Of a DNA stretch of 64,000 nucleotides, positions 42,149 to 51,196 are shown in pieces (the first letter of the stretch is position 1; each line of letters starts with the position of its first letter). The notes under the pieces are model-generated. The model was not told where the DNA came from. It worked only from the letters and a program-made list of their open reading frames with translations, and did no database searches. The DNA lies in the NCBI GenBank assembly GCA_017501355.1, contig JAFVXA010000034.1, positions 1 through 64,000 of the forward strand, written 5' to 3'. Both the position numbers and the translations under genes were made by a program. This DNA is from Oscillospiraceae bacterium. GTDB lineage: Bacteria > Bacillota > Clostridia > Oscillospirales > Oscillospiraceae.

Positions 42149-42400
42149 TTGAAAGGAAACATGGAGGAGCGGGCGGAACGACTGGCGCTTTACATCATCG
42201 AAAACCGAACTACCGTCCGCGCCGCCGCGCAGAAATTTGGCATCTCCAAAAGCACCGTACATAAGGATCTCAGCGAGCGGCTGCCCCAATACAACCGTTC
42301 GCTTTATCTGCAGGCAAAGGAAGTCCTTGAGCAAAACAAGGCAGAGCGGCACATCCGCGGCGGGATCGCCACACGGAAAAAATACAAGGGCAATGATTGA
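42149..42400 (+). CDS. spoIIID: Sporulation transcriptional regulator SpoIIID
   Basis: An 83-residue helix-turn-helix protein that controls mother-cell genes during sporulation. The family core RAAAQKFGISKSTVHKDLSE and the basic C-terminus AERHIRGGIATRKKYKG are intact. TTG at 42149, nine bases after AGGAG, gives the N-terminus MKGNMEERAE conserved in clostridial SpoIIID; ATG 42161 would drop four residues. A sigma-E-like promoter sits upstream. In B. subtilis the gene has its own promoter, as here. Confidence 0.94.
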   Translation: MKGNMEERAERLALYIIENRTTVRAAAQKFGISKSTVHKDLSERLPQYNRSLYLQAKEVLEQNKAERHIRGGIATRKKYKGND

Positions 42401-42413
42401 CAGAAAACTTTAG

Positions 42414-42442
42414 TTGCATCTTTTGTCGGAATAGGTCATAAT
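42414..42442 (+). promoter_or_regulatory. Promoter of the LCP gene
   Basis: TTGCAT (42414-42419), a 17-base spacer and CATAAT (42437-42442). Confidence 0.55.
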
Positions 42443-42495
42443 AAAAGGTGCGCATGCTTTCTCATGCAGCCCCAATGGATTAGGACGTTCTGATT

Positions 42496-43509
42496 ATGAG
42501 CAAACGATACAAAGGCACCTCTACCCCACAGAAGATCACTGCGCTGCTGCTGTCACTGCTGTTTGTCGGCACAGGCGCATTTGCCGGCATGAAGCTGGTA
42601 TTCAAGGAACCGGAGCTGCCCGCCGACACGACTCCTGAAGACAACAGCGAGGTCACCAATCAGGTGCAGCAGCCAAGCGGTCCTGTCCGCAAGGACGGCT
42701 TCTACAACATCCTCGTCTGCGGCGTGGATGACGGCAACGGCGGCAGCGACACCATGATCCTCGTCTCCATAGACTCCTCCAAGCCCGCAGTCAACTGCAT
42801 CAGCATCCCCCGCGACACGTTGATCGACGTGGACTGGAAGGTGAAAAAGATCAACAACGCCTACAACAAGGGCGGCATCTCCATGGTCTCGGAAAAGGTG
42901 TCCGAAATGATGGGCGTGCCCATTGACTATGTGGTGAAGGTCGATCTGCAGGCATTCATCGCGTTGGTGGACTCCATCGGCGGCGTGGAGTTCGACGTGC
43001 CGCTGAACATGGACTACGACGACCCCTATCAGGATCTGCACATCCATGTGAGCAAGGGTCTGCAGAAGCTGGACGGCAAGACCGCCATGGGTGTGGTGCG
43101 CTTCCGCCACAACAACGACGGCAGCGGCTACGGCACGGAGGATATCGGTCGTATCGGCACCCAACAGGCATTCCTCAAGGCAGTTGCCAAGAAAATGATC
43201 TCCACCATCAGCCCCGACGACTTCGGTAAATACGCCAAGATTTTCAAGGAATATGTGGAAACCAGTCTGAGTGTCAACAACCTCCTCTGGTGCGGTCAGC
43301 AGGCGCTGGCAGCAGGTCTGGACAACATTCATTTCCACACCCTGCCCGGTGACGGCACCGGCTATTACAACGGCGGCAGCTACTATATTCTCTATGACGA
43401 TCAGGTGCTGAGCCTCGTCAATGATTACTTCAATCCCTTCACCGAAGCGAGAACCCTTGCGGATCTGCACGTGTTCGTGCCCGAGGGTTATACTCGCCCC
43501 AACGCATAA
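42496..43509 (+). CDS. LytR-CpsA-Psr family wall-polymer ligase
   Basis: A 337-residue protein with an N-terminal membrane anchor (about 12-32) and an extracellular LCP domain (about 68-225). Motifs include GSDTMILVSID, SIPRDTLIDV, KINNAYNKGG, LVDSIGGVEFDVP and VRFRHNNDGSGYGTEDIGRIGTQQAFL. LCP enzymes transfer lipid-linked polymers to peptidoglycan. The RBS in front of ATG 42496 is weak (TTAGGA). A terminator follows. Confidence 0.93.
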   Translation: MSKRYKGTSTPQKITALLLSLLFVGTGAFAGMKLVFKEPELPADTTPEDNSEVTNQVQQPSGPVRKDGFYNILVCGVDDGNGGSDTMILVSIDSSKPAVNCISIPRDTLIDVDWKVKKINNAYNKGGISMVSEKVSEMMGVPIDYVVKVDLQAFIALVDSIGGVEFDVPLNMDYDDPYQDLHIHVSKGLQKLDGKTAMGVVRFRHNNDGSGYGTEDIGRIGTQQAFLKAVAKKMISTISPDDFGKYAKIFKEYVETSLSVNNLLWCGQQALAAGLDNIHFHTLPGDGTGYYNGGSYYILYDDQVLSLVNDYFNPFTEARTLADLHVFVPEGYTRPNA

Positions 43510-43513
43510 ACGA

Positions 43514-43545
43514 CTAAACGCCGACGCGCTGCGTCGGCGTTTTTC
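43514..43545 (+). terminator. Intrinsic terminator
   Basis: AAACGCCGACGC-GCT-GCGTCGGCGTTT followed by TTCTT; placed between convergent genes. Confidence 0.88.
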
Positions 43546-44805
43546 TTATTTCTGCGTCTCTCCCCGCTCAGCACCGGAATGGCGGCGGTACTGCGCCGGG
43601 GTGACCCCTGTTTTCTTTTTGAACAGGCGTACAAAATAGTTCGGATCCTGAAAGCCGCAGCGCTGGGCGATCGTCTGCACCTGCAGGCGGGTAGTCTGCA
43701 GCAGATGAATGGCGTGATGGATACGCTTTTCATTGACATAATCCGTGAGCGTCTGCCCCGTTTCCTTTTTAAACTGGGCAGAGAGATAGGATGCTGTCAC
43801 CTTCTGCGCCGCCGCCACCGTTCGCAGGGACAGATCGCCCGCAGGGTCTGCGTCGATATAGGTCACCGTTTTCTGCACCAATCCCGAATACCCGGCGGTA
43901 GCGTGCTTACGGACAAGGCGGCTGTATGTCCGTATCATATCGCCCATGAGGCTTTCTCCTTCGCCGACGGCGCGGAGACTCTCGATCTTCCACGCAAAAT
44001 CGGAGGACATCCGGTCCAGATACAGCGGGTGCACGCCGCCCTGCTCCGCCGCCTTGCGCAGCAGGGTGTTGCAGACAATGCAGTAGTGCTTGAAGCTGTA
44101 GAGGGGATCACCGGAGCGCTGCGCAAAATGGAAGTCGGAAAAATGGAACATCATCTGATCTGCCTGCATGACCAAACCGTTGGAAACAATGCGCATGAGC
44201 TCATTTTCGTTGGCATATCTTGTCTCCATCAGCTGCATATTCAGCAGCAGCTGCTCATCCGCCGTCGCGCCGATCTTCTCTTCGGCAAAGGAAAACACGC
44301 CCTCAAACTCCCGGTCAATGTCCAGGATCCGAATCATTTCCGTTTCGCCCCAGACTGTTTCGCCCAGCGCCTGCAGCGCACGGGTCAAAATCCCCTCGCC
44401 CGCAAGAACGGGCACCTCTGCCATGAGATGGCGCAGCTGGGCGGCACGCTCTGCGGAGAGGGAGAATCGGGCGGACAGCGCCGCCACATCCTGCTCCCTC
44501 AGCACCTCGGTATAATACGGTCCGATCATCAGCAGTCCGTCATCGGCAGGGAGCTTCATAAAGGCATAGCGGCAACGTACTCCATCGGAGACCAGATAGA
44601 TCACCTGCTCCTCCGCGCGGCTCGCAACGGCAAGGAACAGCCTGTCATATTCGCTGTCCCGACCAAAGAATTTTCTGAAGGCAGGACTGAACTCCTCCGG
44701 CAGAGCTTCCCCGGGGGCAAGAACAAAGGATTGTAATCGGAATTTTTTGAACATTTTCCGCAAAAAGTCCAGTTCAGCACGGTAAATCATTCTATTTTTC
44801 ACCAT
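43546..44805 (-). CDS. AraC-family regulator of the hexuronide operon
   Basis: A 419-residue regulator with a large N-terminal sensory region (about 1-310, with PocR-like features) and a C-terminal AraC double helix-turn-helix (about 315-410: LSLRTVAAAQKVTASYLSAQ and QTIAQRCGFQDPNYFVRLFK then TGVTPAQYRR). It is transcribed away from the GPH symporter operon, with direct-repeat sites in between, so it most likely activates that operon in response to a uronide or sugar. The start is uncertain: the ATG at 44805 lacks a clear RBS and ATG 44790 is an alternative. Confidence 0.9.
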   Translation of the reverse strand: MVKNRMIYRAELDFLRKMFKKFRLQSFVLAPGEALPEEFSPAFRKFFGRDSEYDRLFLAVASRAEEQVIYLVSDGVRCRYAFMKLPADDGLLMIGPYYTEVLREQDVAALSARFSLSAERAAQLRHLMAEVPVLAGEGILTRALQALGETVWGETEMIRILDIDREFEGVFSFAEEKIGATADEQLLLNMQLMETRYANENELMRIVSNGLVMQADQMMFHFSDFHFAQRSGDPLYSFKHYCIVCNTLLRKAAEQGGVHPLYLDRMSSDFAWKIESLRAVGEGESLMGDMIRTYSRLVRKHATAGYSGLVQKTVTYIDADPAGDLSLRTVAAAQKVTASYLSAQFKKETGQTLTDYVNEKRIHHAIHLLQTTRLQVQTIAQRCGFQDPNYFVRLFKKKTGVTPAQYRRHSGAERGETQK

Positions 44806-44887
44806 CTTTTATTGTGTAATGCGCACTAAAGAAAGGGCTTGTAATTGCATTATCTCACAAAAACGTTCTCTTTTCAACACAACTCAA

Positions 44888-44920
44888 AAAATAGTGCTAT
44901 TTGAGCTGAAAATAGTACTA
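44888..44920. promoter_or_regulatory. Direct-repeat AraC-type binding sites
   Basis: AAAATAGTGCTA (44888-44899) and AAAATAGTACTA (44909-44920) are nearly identical and exactly 21 bases apart, two helical turns, just upstream of a TATCAT (44942-44947) that could be the operon -10. This is the usual layout for AraC-family activation. CTCAAA/TTTGAG words around the first copy add a local dyad. Confidence 0.65.
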
Positions 44921-45011
44921 CCAAAACTGTTGTTTTTTTGTTATCATACTATTAAATATCGCCGTGTCACCCTCTGTGTGCGGCGAGCATGAAAGAAAAG
45001 AGGATGAAAAA

Positions 45012-46430
45012 ATGGCAAAGAAACCTGTCAAGCTGGACGAAAACGGCTTCCGCAAGTTTGGTATGCGGGACTGCCTGGCTTACGCCGCCGGCGACCTTGG
45101 CTGCAACATGAGCTTCGCGCTCAAGAGCACCATGGCAATCTTCTGGACGCAGTTCATGGGTCTGGATCTGATCTACTCCGCACTGCTGATCGTGGTGCAG
45201 GTGTGGGACGCAATCAACGACCCCCTGATCGGCTCCATCGTGGACTCCGACAGACATCAGTACAAGCGCAATAAGTTCCTGCAGTACATCTGGGCAGGCT
45301 CCATCGGTCTGATCATCGGCGGCGCTTGCTGCTTCCTGCCCTTCCCCGATGCTCCCATGGTAGCAAAGTGCATCATCTTCATCGCAGGCTATGTGGTCTG
45401 GGATGCATTCTACACTGTGGCAAACGTGCCCTACGGCTCCCTGCTGTCCCTGATCTCCGACAAGCCTGCTGACCGCGCATCCCTCTCCGCATGGCGCTCT
45501 GTCGGTTCCATCGGCGGCAACATGCTGCCCATGGTCATCCTGCCCTTCATCATCTTTGATGAGAACAACAACCTCATCGGTGAGCGCGTGTTCATCGCCG
45601 CTCTCATCATGGGCTTCTTCGGCTTCCTCTGCTTCCAGTTCATGATCAAGAACACCGAGATCCGCGTGGACACCGAGATCAAGCTGGATGATCAGCCCAA
45701 GTTCAACGTCATCAAGGCAATGGGCAACTTCCTGAAGAACCGCCCCGCAGTGGGCGCTACCATCGCCGCTATGGGTATGTTCATCGGTATGCAGGGCGCA
45801 ACCACCGCTGTCACCGTCCTCTTCCAGTCCTACTTCCACAACGTGAAGGCATCCGGTGTCGTGCAGATGTTCGCCATGATCCCTGTTATGGTGTTCACTC
45901 CCCTTGCCCGTAAGATGGTCACCAAGTACGGCAAGAAGGAGCTGGCTTCCGTCGGCGCTATCTGCAGCCTCATCGCCAGCATTCTGATGTTCGTCATGCC
46001 CATCAGCGGCGACAACAAGGGTATGCTGCTGTACATCATCTGCCAGCTCATCAACTCCCTCGGTATGGGTATCTACTCCACCGTTTCCTGGGCAATGATG
46101 GGCGATGCCATCGACTACAACGAGTGGAAGTTCGGCGTCCGCGAGGAAGGTACCGTGTACGCACTGCACTCCTTCTTCCGTAAGCTCGCACAGGGTGTCG
46201 GTCCCGCCATCGTCCTCGCTATCATGGTGGCACTGGGCTATGTGGGTGCCAACGAAGGCAACCAGACCGCAGAGGTCGCTCTGCGTATGCGTTACCTCGT
46301 TCCCGGAACCTATGCATTCAGCGCTGTGATGCAGTTCATCGGTCTGGGCATGATCTATAACCTCGACAAAAAGACCACCGCCAAGATGACCGAGGAGCTG
46401 AACGCTCGTCACGCTGCACACGCAGAATAA
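45012..46430 (+). CDS. GPH-family glycoside:cation symporter
   Basis: A 472-residue membrane protein with twelve predicted helices, of the glycoside-pentoside-hexuronide family. Visible motifs: the N-terminal AYAAGDLGCNMSF, DAINDPLIGSIVD, VPYGSLLSLISD and the family's MMGDAIDYNEWKFGVREEG. It should import a glucuronide, galacturonide or related glycoside with Na+ or H+. ATG 45012, eight bases after GAGG, fits the leader behind the AraC-type sites. Very strong codon bias indicates high expression. First gene of the hexuronide operon. Confidence 0.92.
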   Translation: MAKKPVKLDENGFRKFGMRDCLAYAAGDLGCNMSFALKSTMAIFWTQFMGLDLIYSALLIVVQVWDAINDPLIGSIVDSDRHQYKRNKFLQYIWAGSIGLIIGGACCFLPFPDAPMVAKCIIFIAGYVVWDAFYTVANVPYGSLLSLISDKPADRASLSAWRSVGSIGGNMLPMVILPFIIFDENNNLIGERVFIAALIMGFFGFLCFQFMIKNTEIRVDTEIKLDDQPKFNVIKAMGNFLKNRPAVGATIAAMGMFIGMQGATTAVTVLFQSYFHNVKASGVVQMFAMIPVMVFTPLARKMVTKYGKKELASVGAICSLIASILMFVMPISGDNKGMLLYIICQLINSLGMGIYSTVSWAMMGDAIDYNEWKFGVREEGTVYALHSFFRKLAQGVGPAIVLAIMVALGYVGANEGNQTAEVALRMRYLVPGTYAFSAVMQFIGLGMIYNLDKKTTAKMTEELNARHAAHAE

Positions 46431-46460
46431 TCCGCCATACCATCATACGCAAATGCTTTG

Positions 46461-46494
46461 ACGGCAGGCAGAGTTCTGCCTGCCGTCTTTTCTG
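46461..46494 (+). terminator. Intra-operon terminator or attenuator
   Basis: ACGGCAGGCAGA-GT-TCTGCCTGCCGT followed by CTTTTCT between the symporter and glycosidase genes. It may lower downstream expression. Confidence 0.7.
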
Positions 46495-46525
46495 ATCTTC
46501 AAATTTATACAAGGAGGAACTACCA

Positions 46526-48763
46526 TTGAGAACTGTTGTTAACTTTAACGCCAAGTGGGCATTCACCAAGCAGGCGGATGCCGTCCCCTCCACCCTGCCC
46601 ATGAACTGGAACTGGGTGAACCTGCCCCACAGCTGGAATGCCATCGACGGTCAGGACGGCGATAACGACTACTATCGCGGCACCTGCTACTACGCAAAGA
46701 CTCTGAACAAGATGGATCTGCCTGAGGCAGACCGTTACTATCTGGAGCTGCAGGGTGCCAACTCCTCCGCAACCGTCTATGTCAACGGCAAGGAGCTGGC
46801 ACAGCACCACGGCGGCTACTCCACCTGGCGCGTGGACATCACCGAGGCGCTGGAGGCGAACAATCTGGTGGTTGTCGCAGTGGACAACACCGCTAACCAG
46901 ACCGTTTATCCCCAGATGGCTGACTTTACCTTCTACGGCGGTCTGTACCGTGACGTGAACATCATCTGCGTGAAGGAGTCCCACTTTGATCTGGACTACT
47001 TCGGCGGCAAGGGCATTGCTGTGACTCCCGTGGTGGAGGGCAAGGATGCCAAGGTGGATGTGCAGGTCTGGGTCAGCAATCTCAAGGAGGGTCAGAAGAT
47101 CCGCTACGCCATCTACGACGCAGAGGAAAACGAGCTGCAGAGCGTGGTCAGCGACGGCACCAACGCATCCTTCACCCTTGAAAACGCACACCTCTGGCAC
47201 GGTCGCAAGGATCCCTATCTCTACTGCTGCGAGGCAGAGCTGATGGAGGGTGACGAGGTCATCGACAGCGTCTGCACCCGCTTCGGATGCCGCAGCTTCC
47301 AGATCGATCCCGACCGCGGCTTCATCCTCAACGGTGAAGAGTATCCCCTGCGCGGCGTGAGCCGTCATCAGGACCGCTGGGGCAAGGGCAATGCCCTCAG
47401 CCACGAGGATCACATCGAGGATATGGATCTGATCTGCGAGGTGGGCGCTACCACCATCCGCCTTGCGCACTATCAGCACGACCAGTTCTTCTATGATCTC
47501 TGCGATGAGCGCGGCATGGTGATCTGGGCAGAGATCCCCTACATCTCCAAGCACATGCCCACCGGTCGTGAGAACACCATCTCCCAGATGAAGGAACTGA
47601 TCGTTCAGAACTATAACCACCCCTCCATCGTCGTCTGGGGCCTCTCCAACGAGATCGGCATCGGCGGCGGCGCTGAGGATATGATGGAAAACCACAACAT
47701 CCTCAACGATATGTGCCACGAGATGGACAAGACCCGTCTGACCACCATCGCGGCTGTCTCCATGTGCAAGATGGACGATCCCTATCTGCAGATCCCCGAT
47801 GTGGTGTCCTATAACCACTACTTCGGCTGGTACGGCGGTGACACCGCTATGAACGGTCCCTGGTTCGACCAGTTCCATGCGATGCATCCCACCATTCCCA
47901 TCGGCTGCTCCGAGTATGGCTGCGAGGCACTGAACTGGCACACTTCTGATCCCAGACAGGGCGACTATACCGAGGAGTATCAGGCATACTACCACGAGGA
48001 GCTGATCAAGCAGTTCTTCTGCCGCAAGTATCTCTGGGCGACCCATGTGTGGAATATGTTCGACTTCGGTGCCGATGCCCGCAACGAGGGCGGCGAGGAT
48101 GGTCAGAACCACAAGGGTCTCGTAACCTTCGACCGCAAGTATAAGAAGGACTCCTTCTATGCTTACAAGGCATGGCTGAGCGATGATCCCTTCGTCCATC
48201 TCTGCGGCAAGCGCTATGTGGACCGCGTGGAGGATGTCACCCGTGTCACCGTCTACTCCAACCTGCCCGAGGTGGAGCTGTTCGCCAACGGCGTGAGCCT
48301 TGGCAAGAAGGCTGCTGCCGATCACTTCTTCTACTTCGATGTGCCCAACGCCGGCGAGACCAAGCTGGTGGCTGTCGCAGGCGAGCACAAGGATGAGAGC
48401 GTGATCCGCAAGGTCGAGGTGTTCAACGAGGCGTACCGTCTGAAGGAAAAGGGCGCGATCCTCAACTGGTTCGACGTGGAAGCTCCTGAGGGCTACCTGT
48501 CTCTGAACGACAAGATGGGCGATGTCCTCAAGACTGAGGGCGGTCGCATGATGTTCACCCAGCTGATGGGCAAGATGATGGGCGGCGACGGCAAGATGGA
48601 AGCCATGGGCTTTGAGGTCAGCGCCGACATGATGTCCATGATGAACGGCTTCACCGTGCTGCGCCTGTTCACACTGATGGGCGGCATGATGGATGTGAAG
48701 TTCACCAAAGAGCAGCTGCTGGGTCTGAACGCACAGCTCAACCAGATCAAGAAGCCCGACTGA
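46526..48763 (+). CDS. Glycoside hydrolase family 2 (probable beta-glucuronidase/galacturonidase)
   Basis: A 745-residue GH2 enzyme: sugar-binding domain (about 15-165), immunoglobulin-like domain (about 166-270) and TIM barrel (about 271-570) with acid/base Glu376 in LSNEIG and nucleophile Glu463 in CSEYGCEA. N528-H-K530 matches the N-x-K motif that binds the uronate carboxylate in beta-glucuronidases, although some galactosidase-type GH2 enzymes share it. With uxaC downstream a uronide substrate is likely. No signal peptide. The start is TTG 46526, eight bases after AAGGAGG. A Met-rich C-terminal extension (about 655-745) matches no domain I recognise. Confidence 0.88.
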   Translation: MRTVVNFNAKWAFTKQADAVPSTLPMNWNWVNLPHSWNAIDGQDGDNDYYRGTCYYAKTLNKMDLPEADRYYLELQGANSSATVYVNGKELAQHHGGYSTWRVDITEALEANNLVVVAVDNTANQTVYPQMADFTFYGGLYRDVNIICVKESHFDLDYFGGKGIAVTPVVEGKDAKVDVQVWVSNLKEGQKIRYAIYDAEENELQSVVSDGTNASFTLENAHLWHGRKDPYLYCCEAELMEGDEVIDSVCTRFGCRSFQIDPDRGFILNGEEYPLRGVSRHQDRWGKGNALSHEDHIEDMDLICEVGATTIRLAHYQHDQFFYDLCDERGMVIWAEIPYISKHMPTGRENTISQMKELIVQNYNHPSIVVWGLSNEIGIGGGAEDMMENHNILNDMCHEMDKTRLTTIAAVSMCKMDDPYLQIPDVVSYNHYFGWYGGDTAMNGPWFDQFHAMHPTIPIGCSEYGCEALNWHTSDPRQGDYTEEYQAYYHEELIKQFFCRKYLWATHVWNMFDFGADARNEGGEDGQNHKGLVTFDRKYKKDSFYAYKAWLSDDPFVHLCGKRYVDRVEDVTRVTVYSNLPEVELFANGVSLGKKAAADHFFYFDVPNAGETKLVAVAGEHKDESVIRKVEVFNEAYRLKEKGAILNWFDVEAPEGYLSLNDKMGDVLKTEGGRMMFTQLMGKMMGGDGKMEAMGFEVSADMMSMMNGFTVLRLFTLMGGMMDVKFTKEQLLGLNAQLNQIKKPD

Positions 48764-48775
48764 TTTTGAAATGCG

Positions 48776-48805
48776 AAAAGAGCCTGCCGCGGCAGGCTCT
48801 TTTCT
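48776..48805 (+). terminator. Intra-operon terminator or attenuator
   Basis: AAAAGAGCCTGCC-GC-GGCAGGCTCTTTT between the GH2 and uxaC genes. A strong stem with a T-run; uxaC lies 39 bases downstream with no obvious own promoter. Confidence 0.75.
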
Positions 48806-48843
48806 TCCCGCATCTTTATATCACCGTTTCCGGAGGAATTGCC

Positions 48844-50253
48844 GTGAACTATTTTAAGACTGACCGTTTTGTTCTGAACGGGGAAAGCGCCCGCGAGCTC
48901 TACGCCTTCGCCCGTGACATTCCCGTTTTCGACTTCCATAACCATCTCTCCCCCGAGCTGCTCTACCATAACCGCAACTTCCGCGACATGGCAGAGTTCT
49001 GGCTCAGCGGCGACCATTACATCTGGCGCGCCATGCGCCTTGCCGGTGTGGAGGAGCGCTGCATCACAGGCGATGCCAACGGCGAGGAGAAGTTCCTCGC
49101 ATGGGCAAAGACGCTGGAGGGTCTCTGCGGCTGCCAGCTCTACGCATGGACGCAGCAGCAGCTGGCAGTGCTCTTTGACGAGGAAGAACCTCTCTGCCTT
49201 GCCAACGCCAGGGAAATCTATGCCCGCTGCAACGAAAAACTGCAGGGTGAGGATTTCCGCCCCCGCGCACTGCTGGGGCGCTTCGGTGTGACCGCGCTCT
49301 GTACCACCGACGAGCCTTCCGATACCCTCGAGTGGCATGAAAAGCTCCAGCAGGAGGAGACCGACATCCTGTGCCTGCCCGCCTTCCGTCCCGACAAGCT
49401 CCTTGCCGCATCCAAGGATACCTGGATCGGTGCCATCCGCAAGCTGGAGCAGAGCGAGGGTATGTCTATTGCTACTCTTGATGACCTCAAGGCTGCGCTT
49501 GCCCACTCCATGGATCGCTTTGCAGCCCTTGGCTGCCGCACCGCCGATCACGGCTATGAGGGGCTGAAGTATATCGACCCCACGGGCGCGGAGGAGGATT
49601 TCACCGCTGCCCTTGCCGCCGGCATTGCAACCCAGCAGCAGGCTGACCGCATCAGCTCTGCCCTGCTGCAGTGGCTGGGCGAGCGCTACGCTGAGCGCGA
49701 CTGGGTCATGCAGCTCCATAGCGGCGCCCTTCGCAACGGCAGCACCCGCCGTTACCGCGCCCTCGGCGCAGACTGCGGCGGTGACAGCGTGGATATTGCA
49801 CCCGGTGTCCGCTCCGTGTCGGGTCTGCTGGACATCCTCGATCAGGCAGATAAGCTTCCCCGCACCATTCTCTACTGCCTCGACGACGGCGAGTATCCCT
49901 CCCTTGCCACCCTCTGCGCCACCTTTGCTGCCGGCGGCATCCGCAACAAGGTGCAGCTCGGTGCGGCATGGTGGTTCAACGACCATGAGCGCGGCATGCG
50001 AAAGCACCTCGCCTACCTCATGGAGAATGCCCTGCTTGCAGGCTTTGTGGGTATGCTCACCGACTCCCGCAGCATCGGCACCTTTGTTCGTCACGACTAC
50101 TTCCGCCGCATCCTCTGCGATGGCATCGGCGCGTATGTGGACCGCGGCGAATTTCCCATGGAGCTTGCGAAGAAGATCGTGAGCGATGTCTGCTATGGCA
50201 ACGCGGTGCATTATTTCGGCGGCGAGAAGCTGCTGCAGCACTGCGGTAAATAA
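48844..50253 (+). CDS. uxaC: Glucuronate isomerase (uronate isomerase)
   Basis: A 469-residue amidohydrolase-superfamily enzyme that converts D-glucuronate to D-fructuronate or D-galacturonate to D-tagaturonate. The metal motif VFDFHNHLSPE (about 30-40) and the conserved FNDHERGMRKHLAYLMENALLAGFVGMLTDSR region (FNDHERGM to LTDSRS, about 378-410) match UxaC; length is normal (about 470). It starts at GTG 48844, seven bases after GGAGG. It processes the uronate released by the GH2 enzyme. Confidence 0.95.
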   Translation: MNYFKTDRFVLNGESARELYAFARDIPVFDFHNHLSPELLYHNRNFRDMAEFWLSGDHYIWRAMRLAGVEERCITGDANGEEKFLAWAKTLEGLCGCQLYAWTQQQLAVLFDEEEPLCLANAREIYARCNEKLQGEDFRPRALLGRFGVTALCTTDEPSDTLEWHEKLQQEETDILCLPAFRPDKLLAASKDTWIGAIRKLEQSEGMSIATLDDLKAALAHSMDRFAALGCRTADHGYEGLKYIDPTGAEEDFTAALAAGIATQQQADRISSALLQWLGERYAERDWVMQLHSGALRNGSTRRYRALGADCGGDSVDIAPGVRSVSGLLDILDQADKLPRTILYCLDDGEYPSLATLCATFAAGGIRNKVQLGAAWWFNDHERGMRKHLAYLMENALLAGFVGMLTDSRSIGTFVRHDYFRRILCDGIGAYVDRGEFPMELAKKIVSDVCYGNAVHYFGGEKLLQHCGK

Positions 50254-50272
50254 TTATACGGAGGTATGGCAA

Positions 50273-51118
50273 ATGAAACTTCCTTTTCAGATTGATCTCA
50301 GCGGCAAGGTCGCCGTGGTGACCGGTGCAGGCGGCGTGCTCTGCAGTGAAATGGCAAAGGCACTTGCTGCCTGCGGCGCCAAGGTGGCACTGGTGGGTCG
50401 CACGCTGGAAAATGTGCAGCGCGTGGCAGATGAGATCACCGCAGACGGCGGCGTTGCCCGCGCGTATCAGGGCAATGTCCTTGACCGCGCAGGTATGGAA
50501 GCCGTTGCTGAGCAGGTGAAGAATGAGCTGGGTCTGACCGACATTCTCATCAACGGCGCAGGCGGCAACAATCCCAAGGCAACCACCGACAAGGAGTATT
50601 ACGAGCCCGGTGACATCGATGCCGAGACCAAGAGCTTCTTCGATCTCGATACCGAGAGTGTAAAGATGGTCTTTGATCTGAACTTCACCGGCACACTCAT
50701 CCCCACCCAGGTCTTTGCGGCACAGATGGTGGAGCGCGGCGGCAACATCATCAACGTGAGCTCCATGAACGCCTTCACCCCTCTGACCAAGATCCCCGCT
50801 TACTCCGGCGCGAAGGCAGCCATCAGCAACTTCACTCAGTGGCTGGCTGTCCACTTTAGCCGTGTGGGCATCCGTGTCAACGCCATCGCCCCCGGCTTCT
50901 TCTCCACCAAGCAGAATGCGAAGCTTCTCTGGAACGAGGACGGTACTCCCACCGCCCGCACTGCCAAGATCCTCGCAGCAACGCCCATGGGTCGCTTCGG
51001 CACTGCCGACGAGCTGACCGGCGCACTGCTGTACCTCGTCAGCAATGAGGCAGCAGGCTTCGTCACCGGCGTGGTGATCCCCGTGGACGGCGGCTTCAAT
51101 GCCTACTCCGGCGTATAA
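50273..51118 (+). CDS. SDR oxidoreductase, probable D-mannonate oxidoreductase
   Basis: A 281-residue short-chain dehydrogenase: Rossmann motif VTGAGGVLCSEMAKAL, NAG-type motif LINGAGGNNPK and the catalytic Ser-Tyr-Lys set in VSSMNAF and AYSGAK. The insertion EYYEPGDIDAETKSFFDLD and the AVHFSRVGIRVNAIAPGFFSTKQN segment resemble SDR-type fructuronate reductases of Firmicutes, which make D-mannonate from D-fructuronate. GGAGG precedes ATG 50273, 20 bases after uxaC. Mannonate dehydratase (uxuA) is not in the window. Confidence 0.88.
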   Translation: MKLPFQIDLSGKVAVVTGAGGVLCSEMAKALAACGAKVALVGRTLENVQRVADEITADGGVARAYQGNVLDRAGMEAVAEQVKNELGLTDILINGAGGNNPKATTDKEYYEPGDIDAETKSFFDLDTESVKMVFDLNFTGTLIPTQVFAAQMVERGGNIINVSSMNAFTPLTKIPAYSGAKAAISNFTQWLAVHFSRVGIRVNAIAPGFFSTKQNAKLLWNEDGTPTARTAKILAATPMGRFGTADELTGALLYLVSNEAAGFVTGVVIPVDGGFNAYSGV

Positions 51119-51124
51119 CTGATG

Positions 51125-51161
51125 AAAAACTCGCCTGTGGAGCTCCACAGGCGAGTTTTTT
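51125..51161 (+). terminator. Intrinsic terminator of the hexuronide operon
   Basis: AAAACTCGCCTGTGG-AGCT-CCACAGGCGAGTTTT followed by TT; long perfect stem. Confidence 0.92.
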
Positions 51162-51196
51162 GCATAAAACAGCAAGGGCAGCAGCCCTTGCTGTTC

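Noticed and set aside
44967-46421. Minus-strand frame of 484 codons opposite the GPH symporter
   Set aside because: Acidic, His-rich translation typical of a shadow of strongly biased codons; no RBS or recognisable domain.
46461-46525. Riboswitch in the gap before the GH2 gene
   Set aside because: Only a simple perfect hairpin with a T-run is present; no room for an aptamer.
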